A stretch of DNA of 64,000 nucleotides from CAMFKD01 sp964436955 (GTDB lineage Bacteria > Chlamydiota > Chlamydiia > Chlamydiales > JAJFMA01), in the NCBI GenBank assembly GCA_964436955.1, contig CAYTFC010000002.1:1-64000 (forward strand), in the 5' to 3' direction. A program made the position numbers and the translations under genes. Positions 16,531 to 25,297 of this stretch are shown piece by piece (the first letter of the stretch is position 1; the number at the start of each line of letters is the position of its first letter). The notes beneath the pieces were generated by a model. It did not search any database, was not told the DNA's origin, and was given only the letters and a program-made list of their open reading frames with translations.

Positions 16531-19302
16531 ATGGATGTTAGCGCACATACACGCACTTCAACAGTCTATGTTTTTCCGTTTGGGGCGGGCTTTCGGCTTC
16601 CACCGCAGGATAGGCTTCTGCTTGGAGGAAAGGGCCAACATCTGGCAGAGATGGCAAGCATAGGTTTGCCTGTCCCTCCTGGATTTATCATCACAACTTT
16701 TGCATGCGTACAGTTCCTGCACAATCAAAAGCGACTGCCTGAGGGATTAGAACACCAAATTGAAGCAGCTGTTCAGATACTAGAGAGTCAAATGAGCGCT
16801 AAGTTAGGCGATGAGCGTAATCCCTTATTGGTATCTGTGCGTTCAGGAGCTGCTATTTCTATGCCAGGGATGATGGATACTATCCTTGACTTGGGTTTGA
16901 ATGATCGTACTGTGGTCGGGTTTGCAGAGCGCATGAAAAACGAACGCTTGGCGTATGACTGCTATCGACGCTTTATTGCTCTCTATGGGTCCATTGTGCA
17001 TGGCTTAGATCGCGAAATTTTCTCTATAGTTTTGGATGAAGTTAAAACTAGGTATCAAAGCCAGCAAGACATCGATCTGAATGTAGAAGCCCTCAAAGAT
17101 CTATGCAGTAAGTTTAAGGGTCTGTATGAACAGCATTTGGGTAAACCATTTCCGCAAGATACTCATTTACAACTCTTGGAGGCCATTGGTGCGGTGTTTT
17201 CCAGCTGGGAAAGCAAAAGAGCAGAGCTCTATCGAAAGGTTAACCACATTGCCAATGATCTTGGAACAGCTGTGATATTGCAATCGATGGTATTTGGGAA
17301 TCGAAATGAGCGTTCTGCTACCGGCGTAGGTTTCACGAGGGATCCTTCCACTGGCGAAAATATATTTTACGGGGAGTTTCTATTAAATGCTCAAGGAGAA
17401 GACGTGGTAGCGGGTATTCGCACACCTCAACCCATTAATTGCTATCAAAAGAAAATGACTGGATCGAATCTAGAAAGCCTCGAGGAAGCTATGCCAGAGG
17501 TTTATGCTCAGCTAAAGACTGCTGTAGGAACGCTAGAACGATATTATTGTGACATGCAGGACATTGAGTTTACTATTGATGATGGACGTCTTTTCATGCT
17601 CCAAACTCGCAGTGGTAAGCGTAGCGGCTTTGCGGCGGTACGGATGGCGGTGGATATGCTGAACGAGGGCCTTATTGATGAGGTGACAGCTTTAAGACGT
17701 GTCGATCCCGAACAAATCGAGCAGCTTTTGGTTCCGGTCTTTCATGCAAGGGATAAAGAGGTTGCTCAAAAGAAAATGGTGGCAAAGGGTCTTAATGCCG
17801 GTCCAGGAGCGGCTTCTGGCGTTTGTGCGCTTACATCTATTCGCGCGATGGCCTATCAGCAGCAGGGAATCCCCTGTATTTTGGTACGCACGGAAACCAA
17901 CCCCGACGATTTCCCAGGAATGGTGATAGCGGAGGGTATTTTAACAGCTCGTGGGGGTAGTTCGAGCCACGCCGCGGTGGTTGCTAGAGGAATGGGCAAG
18001 CCATGCGTCTGCGGATGTAGTGCACTTGATATTGACCTGAATAAAGGCTCAGTTTCTGCCTCTGGGCAGACGATCAAGGAAGGTGATGCCATATCAATTG
18101 ATGGTAGCACTGGAGAGGTTTTCTTCTGTCGGCTAAACAGCAGCCCTTCAGAAATTGTGCAGGTCTTGCTTACAAAAGATCTTCAGCCTGATGAAAGCCG
18201 GGTTTACCAGTATTACCACAAAATCATGGCTTTAGCTGACAAGTATCGTAAGTTGGAAGTGCGTGCGAATGCAGATTCGTGTCATGAAAGTGTGGTTGCG
18301 CGAGCGTTTGGTGGAGAGGGTATTGGGTTGTGCCGTACGGAACATATGTTTCTTGAAGACAAGCGACTTTTAGACGTGCGCAAAATGCTTTTTAGTACGA
18401 GTGTACATGAACGCGAAGAAGCGATTCGTCAGTTGTTGCCTGACCAAAAGGAAGATTTCAAATACTTGTTTAGGGGGATGCATGGACTACCGGTGACGAT
18501 ACGTTTGCTTGACCCACCGCTGCACGAATTTCTGCCGCAAGAGGACGCGGGGTTAACTGTACTAGCACAACGTTTGAATGTTGATAGGCAGCGTCTCGTG
18601 GAGATTGCACGCTCGTTGGATGAACATAATCCTATGCTAGGATTTCGTGGCTGCCGTTTAGGCATATTGAACCCAGGATTAACTCGCATTCAGGCGCAGG
18701 CTATTTTTGAAGCGGCCGTAGAAGTGACCTTGGAAGGTTGTTTGGTCTATCTTGAAATTATGGTGCCTCTAGTGTGTACAGAGGAGGAATTTCTACATCA
18801 AAAAGCGCTAATTGATGTGACTGCGGAAGAAGTTTTTGGAGAGCGCGGTTTGTGTATCACTTATCATGTAGGAGCGATGATTGAGTTACCGCGTGCTTGT
18901 TTAATGGCTGGTAAGTTGGCTAATAGTGCGCAATTTTTTAGTTTTGGGACTAATGATCTTACCCAAACCACATTTGGAATGAGTCGCGACGATGCCAATC
19001 GATTTTTGCCTATGTATATTGACGGAGTTACAAAGCCTGGTCATCAGGATGAGAAGAGTCATCTTTTAATTGAAGATCCCTTTCAATCGATAGACCAGGA
19101 AGGTGTGGGTGAGCTGATGCGCATGGCAGTTGAGCGCGGTCGTAAGACGCGTCCGCAGCTAAAGTGTGGTATTTGTGGAGAGCACGGAGGGGATCCACGT
19201 TCGGTTGTTTTCTGCCATCAGATTGGATTGGATTATGTTTCGTGCAGCCCCTACCGTATACCTGTGGCACGGTTAGCGGCGGCTCGCGCCGCTATAGGAT
19301 AA
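16531..19302 (+). CDS. ppdK: pyruvate, phosphate dikinase
   Basis: A 923-aa enzyme interconverting pyruvate + ATP + phosphate and PEP + AMP + pyrophosphate. Domains: N-terminal ATP-grasp region (LLGGKGQHLAEMASIGLPVP near residue 30, SVRSGAAISMPGMMDT near 110), the phosphohistidine domain (GGSSSHAAVVARGMGKPC, ~478) and the C-terminal PEP/pyruvate barrel ending with the catalytic cysteine region GICGEHGGDP (~890). The family is usually ~880 aa. I chose the ATG at 16531, with GAAGGGGG before it, over a TTG at 16465. It lets the cell run glycolysis with pyrophosphate or make PEP from pyruvate. Confidence 0.93.
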   Translation: MDVSAHTRTSTVYVFPFGAGFRLPPQDRLLLGGKGQHLAEMASIGLPVPPGFIITTFACVQFLHNQKRLPEGLEHQIEAAVQILESQMSAKLGDERNPLLVSVRSGAAISMPGMMDTILDLGLNDRTVVGFAERMKNERLAYDCYRRFIALYGSIVHGLDREIFSIVLDEVKTRYQSQQDIDLNVEALKDLCSKFKGLYEQHLGKPFPQDTHLQLLEAIGAVFSSWESKRAELYRKVNHIANDLGTAVILQSMVFGNRNERSATGVGFTRDPSTGENIFYGEFLLNAQGEDVVAGIRTPQPINCYQKKMTGSNLESLEEAMPEVYAQLKTAVGTLERYYCDMQDIEFTIDDGRLFMLQTRSGKRSGFAAVRMAVDMLNEGLIDEVTALRRVDPEQIEQLLVPVFHARDKEVAQKKMVAKGLNAGPGAASGVCALTSIRAMAYQQQGIPCILVRTETNPDDFPGMVIAEGILTARGGSSSHAAVVARGMGKPCVCGCSALDIDLNKGSVSASGQTIKEGDAISIDGSTGEVFFCRLNSSPSEIVQVLLTKDLQPDESRVYQYYHKIMALADKYRKLEVRANADSCHESVVARAFGGEGIGLCRTEHMFLEDKRLLDVRKMLFSTSVHEREEAIRQLLPDQKEDFKYLFRGMHGLPVTIRLLDPPLHEFLPQEDAGLTVLAQRLNVDRQRLVEIARSLDEHNPMLGFRGCRLGILNPGLTRIQAQAIFEAAVEVTLEGCLVYLEIMVPLVCTEEEFLHQKALIDVTAEEVFGERGLCITYHVGAMIELPRACLMAGKLANSAQFFSFGTNDLTQTTFGMSRDDANRFLPMYIDGVTKPGHQDEKSHLLIEDPFQSIDQEGVGELMRMAVERGRKTRPQLKCGICGEHGGDPRSVVFCHQIGLDYVSCSPYRIPVARLAAARAAIG

Positions 19303-19314
19303 CCAAGGAAAATA

Positions 19315-21111
19315 TTAGAGCTGCCACTTCGGCGAAGTGGCCTCTTGTTCGATGGCTAGGCGCAGCTCATGCAGTTGTGCATCGGCTACGACTGTTGGAC
19401 TATCCATCATCAAATCCGCAGCTTTCTGCGTTTTAGGGAACGCTACAACGTCACGAATGTTCTCTGTATTGGCAAGAATCATGTTCAGACGGTCAAGTCC
19501 CAAGGCTATGCCGAGGTGCGGAGGTGTGCCAAAGCTAAGTGCTCGTACGAAAAAGCCGAACTTGCTCTCAATTTGTGCTGGAGTAAGCCGTAGCGCTTCG
19601 AAAATTTTCTGCTGAAGTTCACTATCATGAATTCTCTGTGAGCCTGAAGCAATCTCGTAACCATTGAGAACCATATCATAGCTGAGAGAGCGTACTTTAA
19701 GAGGTTCCGTTTCCACTAAATGAAAGTCATCAAAGTTTGGTGAGGTAAAGGGATGGTGCTCCGATACGATGCGGCCTTCCTCAGCATCCCAAGCGAATAA
19801 GGGGAATTCGGTCACCCACAGGAATTCATATTTTCCTGTTGGAATGAGATTGCGGTCTCTTGCAATTTTGCGGCGAAGATGGTCCAACGATTGGTTGGTG
19901 CGTTCCTTTGTATCGGCAATAACAAAGATCAAATCCCCAGGTTCCACATTCATACGTGAAGTGATTTCTTTGAGCTGCTCTTCATTAAAGAATTTAGCGA
20001 TTCCGCCTGACAACTGACCTTCGCTATGTTTCATGAAGGATAGACCTTTCACGCCTAGGTGTCCCACAAATGTTGTATACTCATCGATTTGCTTGCGGGA
20101 GATATCGGATCCGCCTTTCACGCAGAAACCTTTGACGCTGTTACCGACTTTTACCTGCTCTTGGAAGATGCCAAAGGTGGATTGAGCTGCGAGATCATCA
20201 AGTCGTACCAACTCCATTCCGAAACGTAGGTCTGGTTTGTCTGTACCAAAGCGCTCAATACATTCATGGTAAGGGACTCGGCGGAATGGGGTAGGAATAT
20301 CGACGCCGATAGTTTCTTTAAAAATGTGCTTGCACATTCCTTCAACGATGGTAAACAGATCCTCAGTTGTGCCAAAGCTCATTTCGATATCGATCTGATG
20401 GAACTCGGGCTGACGCTCTGCACGTAGGTCTTCATCGCGGAAGCAAGGTGCGATCTGGAAATAGCGGTCCATACCACCCACCATTAAGAGCTGCTTAAAT
20501 AGCTGTGGGGATTGTGGCAACGCATAGAAGCTGCCAGGATAGACGCGTGAGGGCACCAAATAGTCGCGAGCGCCTTCTGGAGTGGATTTACCTAAGATGG
20601 GTGTCGAAATTTCGAGAAAGCCATGCTTGTCGAGGTAGTTTCGAGTGGCAATCATTGCTTTATGACGTACCACAAGCTTCTTCGCTATGTCGCCACGACG
20701 CAGGTCCAGATAGCGGTAACGCAGGCGCAGCTCGTCATTAACTTCAATATTATCATCGCAAATGGAGAAGGGAGGCGTTTTAGCTCTAGACAGAACATCT
20801 AATTGAAAGACTTCTACTTCAATTTCGCCTGTGGGTAAATTGGTGTTAGACATGCCTGTATGTCTAGGGATGACTTTTCCTTCAACAGTGATCACCCATT
20901 CGGAGCGTAGTGTAGCCGCAACGGCATGCACGTCAGGATTTTTGACGGGGTCGAATACAAGCTGTGTAATTCCAAACCGATCGCGTAGATCAATGAAAAT
21001 GAGGCCGCCATGATCTCGAAAGCGATTGACCCAACCTGATAGTCTGACGGTATTGCCAACGTTGGTATTTCGGAGGGATCCACAATCGTGAGTGCGTCTA
21101 AATTCTACCAT
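19315..21111 (-). CDS. aspS: aspartyl-tRNA synthetase
   Basis: A 598-aa class II synthetase. N-terminal OB-fold anticodon-binding domain (VRLSGWVNRFRDHGGLIFID, residues ~22-41), then the catalytic core with motif 2 (FRDEDLRAERQPEFHQIDIE, ~218-237), a bacterial GAD insertion in the middle and motif 3 (GIALGLDRLNMIL, ~547). It charges tRNA-Asp, and often also tRNA-Asn where AsnS is missing and an amidotransferase is present, which cannot be judged here. It follows hisS on the same strand, a neighbourhood also known in Chlamydia. Confidence 0.96.
   Translation of the reverse strand: MVEFRRTHDCGSLRNTNVGNTVRLSGWVNRFRDHGGLIFIDLRDRFGITQLVFDPVKNPDVHAVAATLRSEWVITVEGKVIPRHTGMSNTNLPTGEIEVEVFQLDVLSRAKTPPFSICDDNIEVNDELRLRYRYLDLRRGDIAKKLVVRHKAMIATRNYLDKHGFLEISTPILGKSTPEGARDYLVPSRVYPGSFYALPQSPQLFKQLLMVGGMDRYFQIAPCFRDEDLRAERQPEFHQIDIEMSFGTTEDLFTIVEGMCKHIFKETIGVDIPTPFRRVPYHECIERFGTDKPDLRFGMELVRLDDLAAQSTFGIFQEQVKVGNSVKGFCVKGGSDISRKQIDEYTTFVGHLGVKGLSFMKHSEGQLSGGIAKFFNEEQLKEITSRMNVEPGDLIFVIADTKERTNQSLDHLRRKIARDRNLIPTGKYEFLWVTEFPLFAWDAEEGRIVSEHHPFTSPNFDDFHLVETEPLKVRSLSYDMVLNGYEIASGSQRIHDSELQQKIFEALRLTPAQIESKFGFFVRALSFGTPPHLGIALGLDRLNMILANTENIRDVVAFPKTQKAADLMMDSPTVVADAQLHELRLAIEQEATSPKWQL
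19324..19340. terminator. palindrome between convergent ppdK and aspS
   Basis: CCACTTCGGCGAAGTGG is a perfect 8-bp inverted repeat with a one-base centre, inside the last codons of aspS and 21 nt after the ppdK stop. It could act on both converging transcripts, although neither side has a strong T-run. GCCGAAGTGGCAGC on its - strand also occurs at about 60360-60373, so it may be a repeat captured by the end of aspS. Confidence 0.35.
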
Positions 21112-21165
21112 GATAGTCTCAGCTTAAGTGCGTTAGGAAAACTATGATAATTGTAAATCAGGTTA

Positions 21166-21185
21166 GAGTATAGGTAAAGTCAAAA
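21166..21185 (-). promoter_or_regulatory. sequence element upstream of aspS shared with hisS
   Basis: Read on the - strand this is TTTTGACTTTACCTATACTC; the copy before hisS (22509-22528) is TTTTGGCTTTACCTATAGTC, 18 of 20 identical. It lies about 55 nt upstream of the aspS start. TTGACT and TATACT inside it look like promoter hexamers but are too close to form one promoter. It may be a shared operator or part of a duplicated leader. Confidence 0.4.
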
Positions 21186-21194
21186 TGAAGTGCG

Positions 21195-22481
21195 CTAGCA
21201 CCCATATTTTTCTAAGAGACGCGCGGTTAGTTCGGCAATCGGAACCAATTCCTTGTTTCCGGTGGACATTTCTTTGAGTTCTACCTCTCCCGTAGCCAAC
21301 TCGTTATCACCGATAACAACAACATATTTGGCTTGAATGTCACTTGCGTAGGACATGACCTTACCGACTTTTTTGCCGGTAAAATCCATTTGAGCGGAAA
21401 TGAGGTCGCGGCGCAGTTTTCCTAGCAATTCAAAGCAGGGGGCGCGGGCAGATTCGCCTAAAGGAATAATGAAAAGTTGAGGCCCGGCGAGTTTAGGCAA
21501 AGGAACTTCTTGGCGTAACATCGTTTGGATAACGCGTTCAATGCCGGTACCAAAGCCGACGCTGGGAAGATCGGGACCGCCCATTGTCTTGATTAGGCCG
21601 TCGTATCGACCGCCGCCGCCAATGCTATTTTGAGCGCCGAGATCCTGCGATACCACTTCAAAAACTGTTTGGTTATAGTAGTCTAAGCCGCGTACAAGTG
21701 AGCTATTGACTTCGTAAGGAATATTAACCTTTTCTAAACAGTGTTTGACGTCGGCGAAATACTGCTGACTTTCTGTGCTAAGATAATCCAAAATTGAAGG
21801 CGCATTAAGACACAGTTCTTGGTCTTTGGGGTCTTTAGAATCCAAAATGCGCAGAGGGTTGGCTTCAAAGCGGTTTTTGCTGTCTTCAGACAGTTCTGTC
21901 AAATGCGGTCGGAGAAAGTCACGCAAGGCAGTGCGGTAGTTATCGCGCGACGCGTTGTCCCCGATGGAGTTGAGGTATACCTTCAGATTGCTTAGGCCTA
22001 GACGTGAGTAGACTGTATAGAGAAGGTCTATGAGCTCGGCATCTTGCTCTGGTGCGGCCACGCCGATGGCTTCTGCACCGAACTGATGGTGTTGGCGGTA
22101 GCGCCCTGCTTGAGGACGGTCGTAGCGGAACATTGGGCAAATATAGAAAAGCTTATGAATGGGTGCGGTGGTGTGCATTTGGCTATTGAGGAAAGCTCTA
22201 ATCACCGGAGCAGTTCCTTCGGGACGTAGTGACAGAGAGCGGCCTCCGCGGTCATCGAATGTATACATTTCCTTGGAAACGATGTCGGATGTTTCACCAA
22301 CACTGCGCTGGAAGAGTTCGGTACGTTCGATGACGGGGGTACGAATTTCTTGATAGCCGTACTGACGCGCGGTGCCACGCATGAATTCTTCAACGTATTG
22401 CCAGAGAAGCGAATCGCGCCAGGGCTCACGTTGTTCGTTGGGGATAATGTCAAAAACGCCCGGAGGCAATTGGTACTTCAT
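21195..22481 (-). CDS. hisS: histidyl-tRNA synthetase
   Basis: A 428-aa class II synthetase, normal for the family. Motif 1 region PVIERTELFQRSVGETSDIV (residues ~49-68), motif 2 (FRYDRPQAGRYRQHHQFG, ~116), the histidine-binding RGLDYYNQTVFE (~264), GGGGRYDGLI (~288) and motif 3 (VGFGTGIERVIQ, ~307), then the C-terminal anticodon domain. It lies 83 nt upstream of aspS on the same strand, with a shared 20-bp element before each gene. Confidence 0.96.
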   Translation of the reverse strand: MKYQLPPGVFDIIPNEQREPWRDSLLWQYVEEFMRGTARQYGYQEIRTPVIERTELFQRSVGETSDIVSKEMYTFDDRGGRSLSLRPEGTAPVIRAFLNSQMHTTAPIHKLFYICPMFRYDRPQAGRYRQHHQFGAEAIGVAAPEQDAELIDLLYTVYSRLGLSNLKVYLNSIGDNASRDNYRTALRDFLRPHLTELSEDSKNRFEANPLRILDSKDPKDQELCLNAPSILDYLSTESQQYFADVKHCLEKVNIPYEVNSSLVRGLDYYNQTVFEVVSQDLGAQNSIGGGGRYDGLIKTMGGPDLPSVGFGTGIERVIQTMLRQEVPLPKLAGPQLFIIPLGESARAPCFELLGKLRRDLISAQMDFTGKKVGKVMSYASDIQAKYVVVIGDNELATGEVELKEMSTGNKELVPIAELTARLLEKYGC

Positions 22482-22508
22482 ATTACCATGAAATTGTAGT
22501 TAAGTAGG

Positions 22509-22528
22509 GACTATAGGTAAAGCCAAAA
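22509..22528 (-). promoter_or_regulatory. sequence element upstream of hisS shared with aspS
   Basis: The 20-bp element (TTTTGGCTTTACCTATAGTC on the - strand) matches 21166-21185 at 18 positions and lies about 30 nt before the hisS start, close enough to be in the leader or over the promoter. Confidence 0.4.
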
Positions 22529-22711
22529 GCTATCTTCTGATCCCCCATGCACCATTTCAATAGCGTCCTAAATCGTGCCCGCGCCCGTGCCCATACGCGT
22601 TAAGCTAATTCTGACAGAAGATTAGGGGGCTTATAGGTATGTTCTTTTTTGAAGTCTGTTGGGCTAACTTTTCCCAGTCTGGGGACAAGCCTAACGACGC
22701 TGTGGTTATGG

Positions 22712-22744
22712 TGGCGGTGCCTGTCCTCAGGCACCGAATTTGAA
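22712..22744 (+). repeat. 33-bp dispersed intergenic repeat, copy 2
   Basis: 29 of 33 bases match 12257-12289. In this copy GGTGCCTG and CAGGCACC form a perfect 8-bp stem around a four-base loop. Confidence 0.6.
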
Positions 22745-22836
22745 GTCCAGTGGACAAACTTTTGTAAAATAATTTTTAGATTTCGCGGTCTGGCACTATT
22801 AGGATGTTATTGGGGTGGTTGATGAGCCTTGTCTAT

Positions 22837-25245
22837 TTAATCTTCTTCGGAGGATGAGTGGCGCTGTTCCAAGAGATTATCGAATTCAGCAAGATAGTAG
22901 TCCCGCTGCTCTGGGTCATCAACCCCAGCGGCCAACAAAATCTTCTGAAGGCGTGCACGGTTATGATGGTTAAAATACTGTATGGTAAGGGGGCTAGAAG
23001 GCCCCAAAAGAAGATCATCTAATCGATGCAAGATTTGAATTTGTAGTTTGTTTCGCAATGTCGGCAAGCGACTATCGTTGACGTAAGAGTCGTCTGCCAA
23101 TTCTTTGTTAGCATCGGTCAATGCTTGCTCTAATTCTTGAAGATCTTGCGCTTGCTGCACTTCCTCAAGTCTTTCGGCAAAGTTATTGTTGTACTCAGCA
23201 ACAATGGAGGGGTGTTCTTCTGCCACAACATTTTCGTCTTCGTTTGGCTGGGTGAACTCTTGCGGTAAGAAGTTATCCAAATGCGCTGCTTGGACTTCCG
23301 CTACAAATTGCTCGTGAGACAGCTCTTCACTTTCGAGTACATAAATGCGGTAGGAGTCTACAATTGCTTGGCGAATATTTACTTGCTGGCCAAGCTCGAT
23401 ATCTTCAAAATCCCGTATAATGCGGTCTATCTGAACGGCAAAGGTGGGATTATGCCTGGTAACATGCTCCTGCAACAGCTGGATTAAATGATTTTTGTAT
23501 GGAGCGAGTGCTTCACGGCGTCTCTGTGCAGCGGTTTGAAGGGCGTCTTGAAGGGCTCGATGTGTTCCAGCTATCGTTGAAGAGGCTGCGGGTGGTGATT
23601 GCTCGACTATGCTGACTAGTTCTTCTCCCAGTTCTGCTTGCACTGCAGGTGAAGGATCGTGTACTTGGTTTTGAGTTTGCATAGGCTCATTTTCCAGCAC
23701 CCGACTGTACAGAATGCGGCCGCTTGTTTCCAATTTAAGCTGGGCGACAATAGCAGCTTCTGGCGGGACCCAAGAACTGAGAGTGTTCAGTATGCGATGG
23801 CTTGTGGCGTCATCTTGAGTAGAGTAGAATACAAATTGAGGCATTTTAGTCAGCATGAGAGCGTTCTTTTGAAGTTCTAACTCCGTTTCTTCATTCGGCT
23901 GTACAGTTTGTTGAGCAATGCTCGCGGTCAAAGGTGTGCTAAATAGGTAATAGCGAGGGGCATTATACACGTGCGTTTCGGCGCCGGGTCGCAGTTTATT
24001 TAGACCTTTTGGGGGGATGTATTCACTATGACCGGTTTCGGTGGCCAGGGTTGTTAGGCGTATTGAATCGGTTTGACCTACAAGGTGCGATATTTCCAAC
24101 GCATTGGCACCTTCCAAGGGCCTAGGATCTGCTAATAAGCGGTTAAGGGCTCGTAGATCGTTGGTTTTGTGTAGTTCCATCGTTCGGGAGTCTAGCAGGA
24201 TAGTCTCTCTTGATATTAGCCACTGCAAGAGATTTGGCTCGGGTTGTGCTATCAACAAAAACTGAGAAAGGTCGCTGCTGGTGTATACACGCAACATATA
24301 GGGGCAGTTTTCAAATGTCCCTTGTTTATCCAACTGCACTAAGGAAGGGTAATCGGTGGGTAAGACTCTTGTAAGAATGTCTTTGAGAAAGTCAGGATCC
24401 CCCCAATTTTGATTGGGAGGCTTGATTTGATGCATTTGCGCATAGATGATGGCCATGGACATGTCCGCTAGGCCTTGCGCAGCAATAAATTCACGCTCGT
24501 CATTTTGTTCGTTAAACGTAAAATAGATTCCAGACCCCACAGCTGCTAAAATAGCTACTATCACAATCATGACTGCCAGAAATGGGCGCCAGTAGCGTGC
24601 ACGGCGGGACGATCCTTCGATGGGATCAATCTCATCTTCAAAGGCATCGCGTCGGGAGCGTCCGACCGGGCGATCGCGTAGTGAGCGGGGAGTCCAATGG
24701 CGCACTGTGCCTTGCCGAGCAATTGTTTCCCGGCCGACACGTGCTTGCATATCGGTTAAGGCATCTTGCAGAGGATGAGCTTTGAAACTAGGTTGGGATT
24801 GTGGAGGAAGTTCGGGTTCGGGATTCCTAGAGGCTTCCGGGAAATTTTCGATTTCGCGAATCAAGTCATCAATATTTAGATCATCATCGGTGGGCTTCTG
24901 CATGACATGATCGAGGGTATCGGACAACCGATCCAATTTTGTCGCGCTAGACTGGCCTTCAATTATTATTTCAGTTCCACCCAAAGTGAGGCGATCACCG
25001 GGTGTTAGGCGTTTCTTTCCAAAGGGCCGTCCATTTAAGGTGACAAATGGGTCATTTGCGAGATTCTGAGCGAAGAAAAGGCCATCCTTTTCAAAGATTT
25101 TGACGTGTTCAGGACGCAATGCCGAACTATCCAAAGGAAGTCCTTCGATATCTGCAGAACCTGCTCCAAGAATGATACTTTCTTGGTCGAAAACCTTCAC
25201 AGCTTGGTCGAGGCCAAAAGTAAGTTTGATCATTGATTGCGCCAC
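22837..25245 (-). CDS. FHA-domain single-pass membrane protein, SctD/CdsD-like
   Basis: An 802-aa protein. Residues ~5-95 form an FHA fold (DQESIILGAG start, then LRPEHVKIFEKDGLFFAQN and LNGRPFGKKRLTPGDRLTLG), followed by a polar linker, a basic stretch and one membrane helix at about 220-242. The ~560 residues after it are rich in glutamine and glutamate with long helices. The plan (cytoplasmic FHA, one helix, large periplasmic part) matches the type III secretion inner-ring protein SctD, which in Chlamydia (CdsD) is also ~830 aa. No other secretion gene is nearby, so a different FHA membrane protein is possible. GTG start at 25245; an ATG at 25233 is an alternative. Confidence 0.55.
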   Translation of the reverse strand: MAQSMIKLTFGLDQAVKVFDQESIILGAGSADIEGLPLDSSALRPEHVKIFEKDGLFFAQNLANDPFVTLNGRPFGKKRLTPGDRLTLGGTEIIIEGQSSATKLDRLSDTLDHVMQKPTDDDLNIDDLIREIENFPEASRNPEPELPPQSQPSFKAHPLQDALTDMQARVGRETIARQGTVRHWTPRSLRDRPVGRSRRDAFEDEIDPIEGSSRRARYWRPFLAVMIVIVAILAAVGSGIYFTFNEQNDEREFIAAQGLADMSMAIIYAQMHQIKPPNQNWGDPDFLKDILTRVLPTDYPSLVQLDKQGTFENCPYMLRVYTSSDLSQFLLIAQPEPNLLQWLISRETILLDSRTMELHKTNDLRALNRLLADPRPLEGANALEISHLVGQTDSIRLTTLATETGHSEYIPPKGLNKLRPGAETHVYNAPRYYLFSTPLTASIAQQTVQPNEETELELQKNALMLTKMPQFVFYSTQDDATSHRILNTLSSWVPPEAAIVAQLKLETSGRILYSRVLENEPMQTQNQVHDPSPAVQAELGEELVSIVEQSPPAASSTIAGTHRALQDALQTAAQRRREALAPYKNHLIQLLQEHVTRHNPTFAVQIDRIIRDFEDIELGQQVNIRQAIVDSYRIYVLESEELSHEQFVAEVQAAHLDNFLPQEFTQPNEDENVVAEEHPSIVAEYNNNFAERLEEVQQAQDLQELEQALTDANKELADDSYVNDSRLPTLRNKLQIQILHRLDDLLLGPSSPLTIQYFNHHNRARLQKILLAAGVDDPEQRDYYLAEFDNLLEQRHSSSEED

Positions 25246-25297
25246 AATATAGCTCTTGACTTTCGTTTTTTAAGCGATTAGTATACCACGCCAGCCT

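Larger units (their letters stand above)
22482..22836. other. intergenic region between the FHA gene and hisS
   Basis: It contains the hisS copy of the shared upstream element (22509-22528) and copy 2 of the 33-bp repeat (22712-22744). The remainder shows no gene. Confidence 0.5.
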
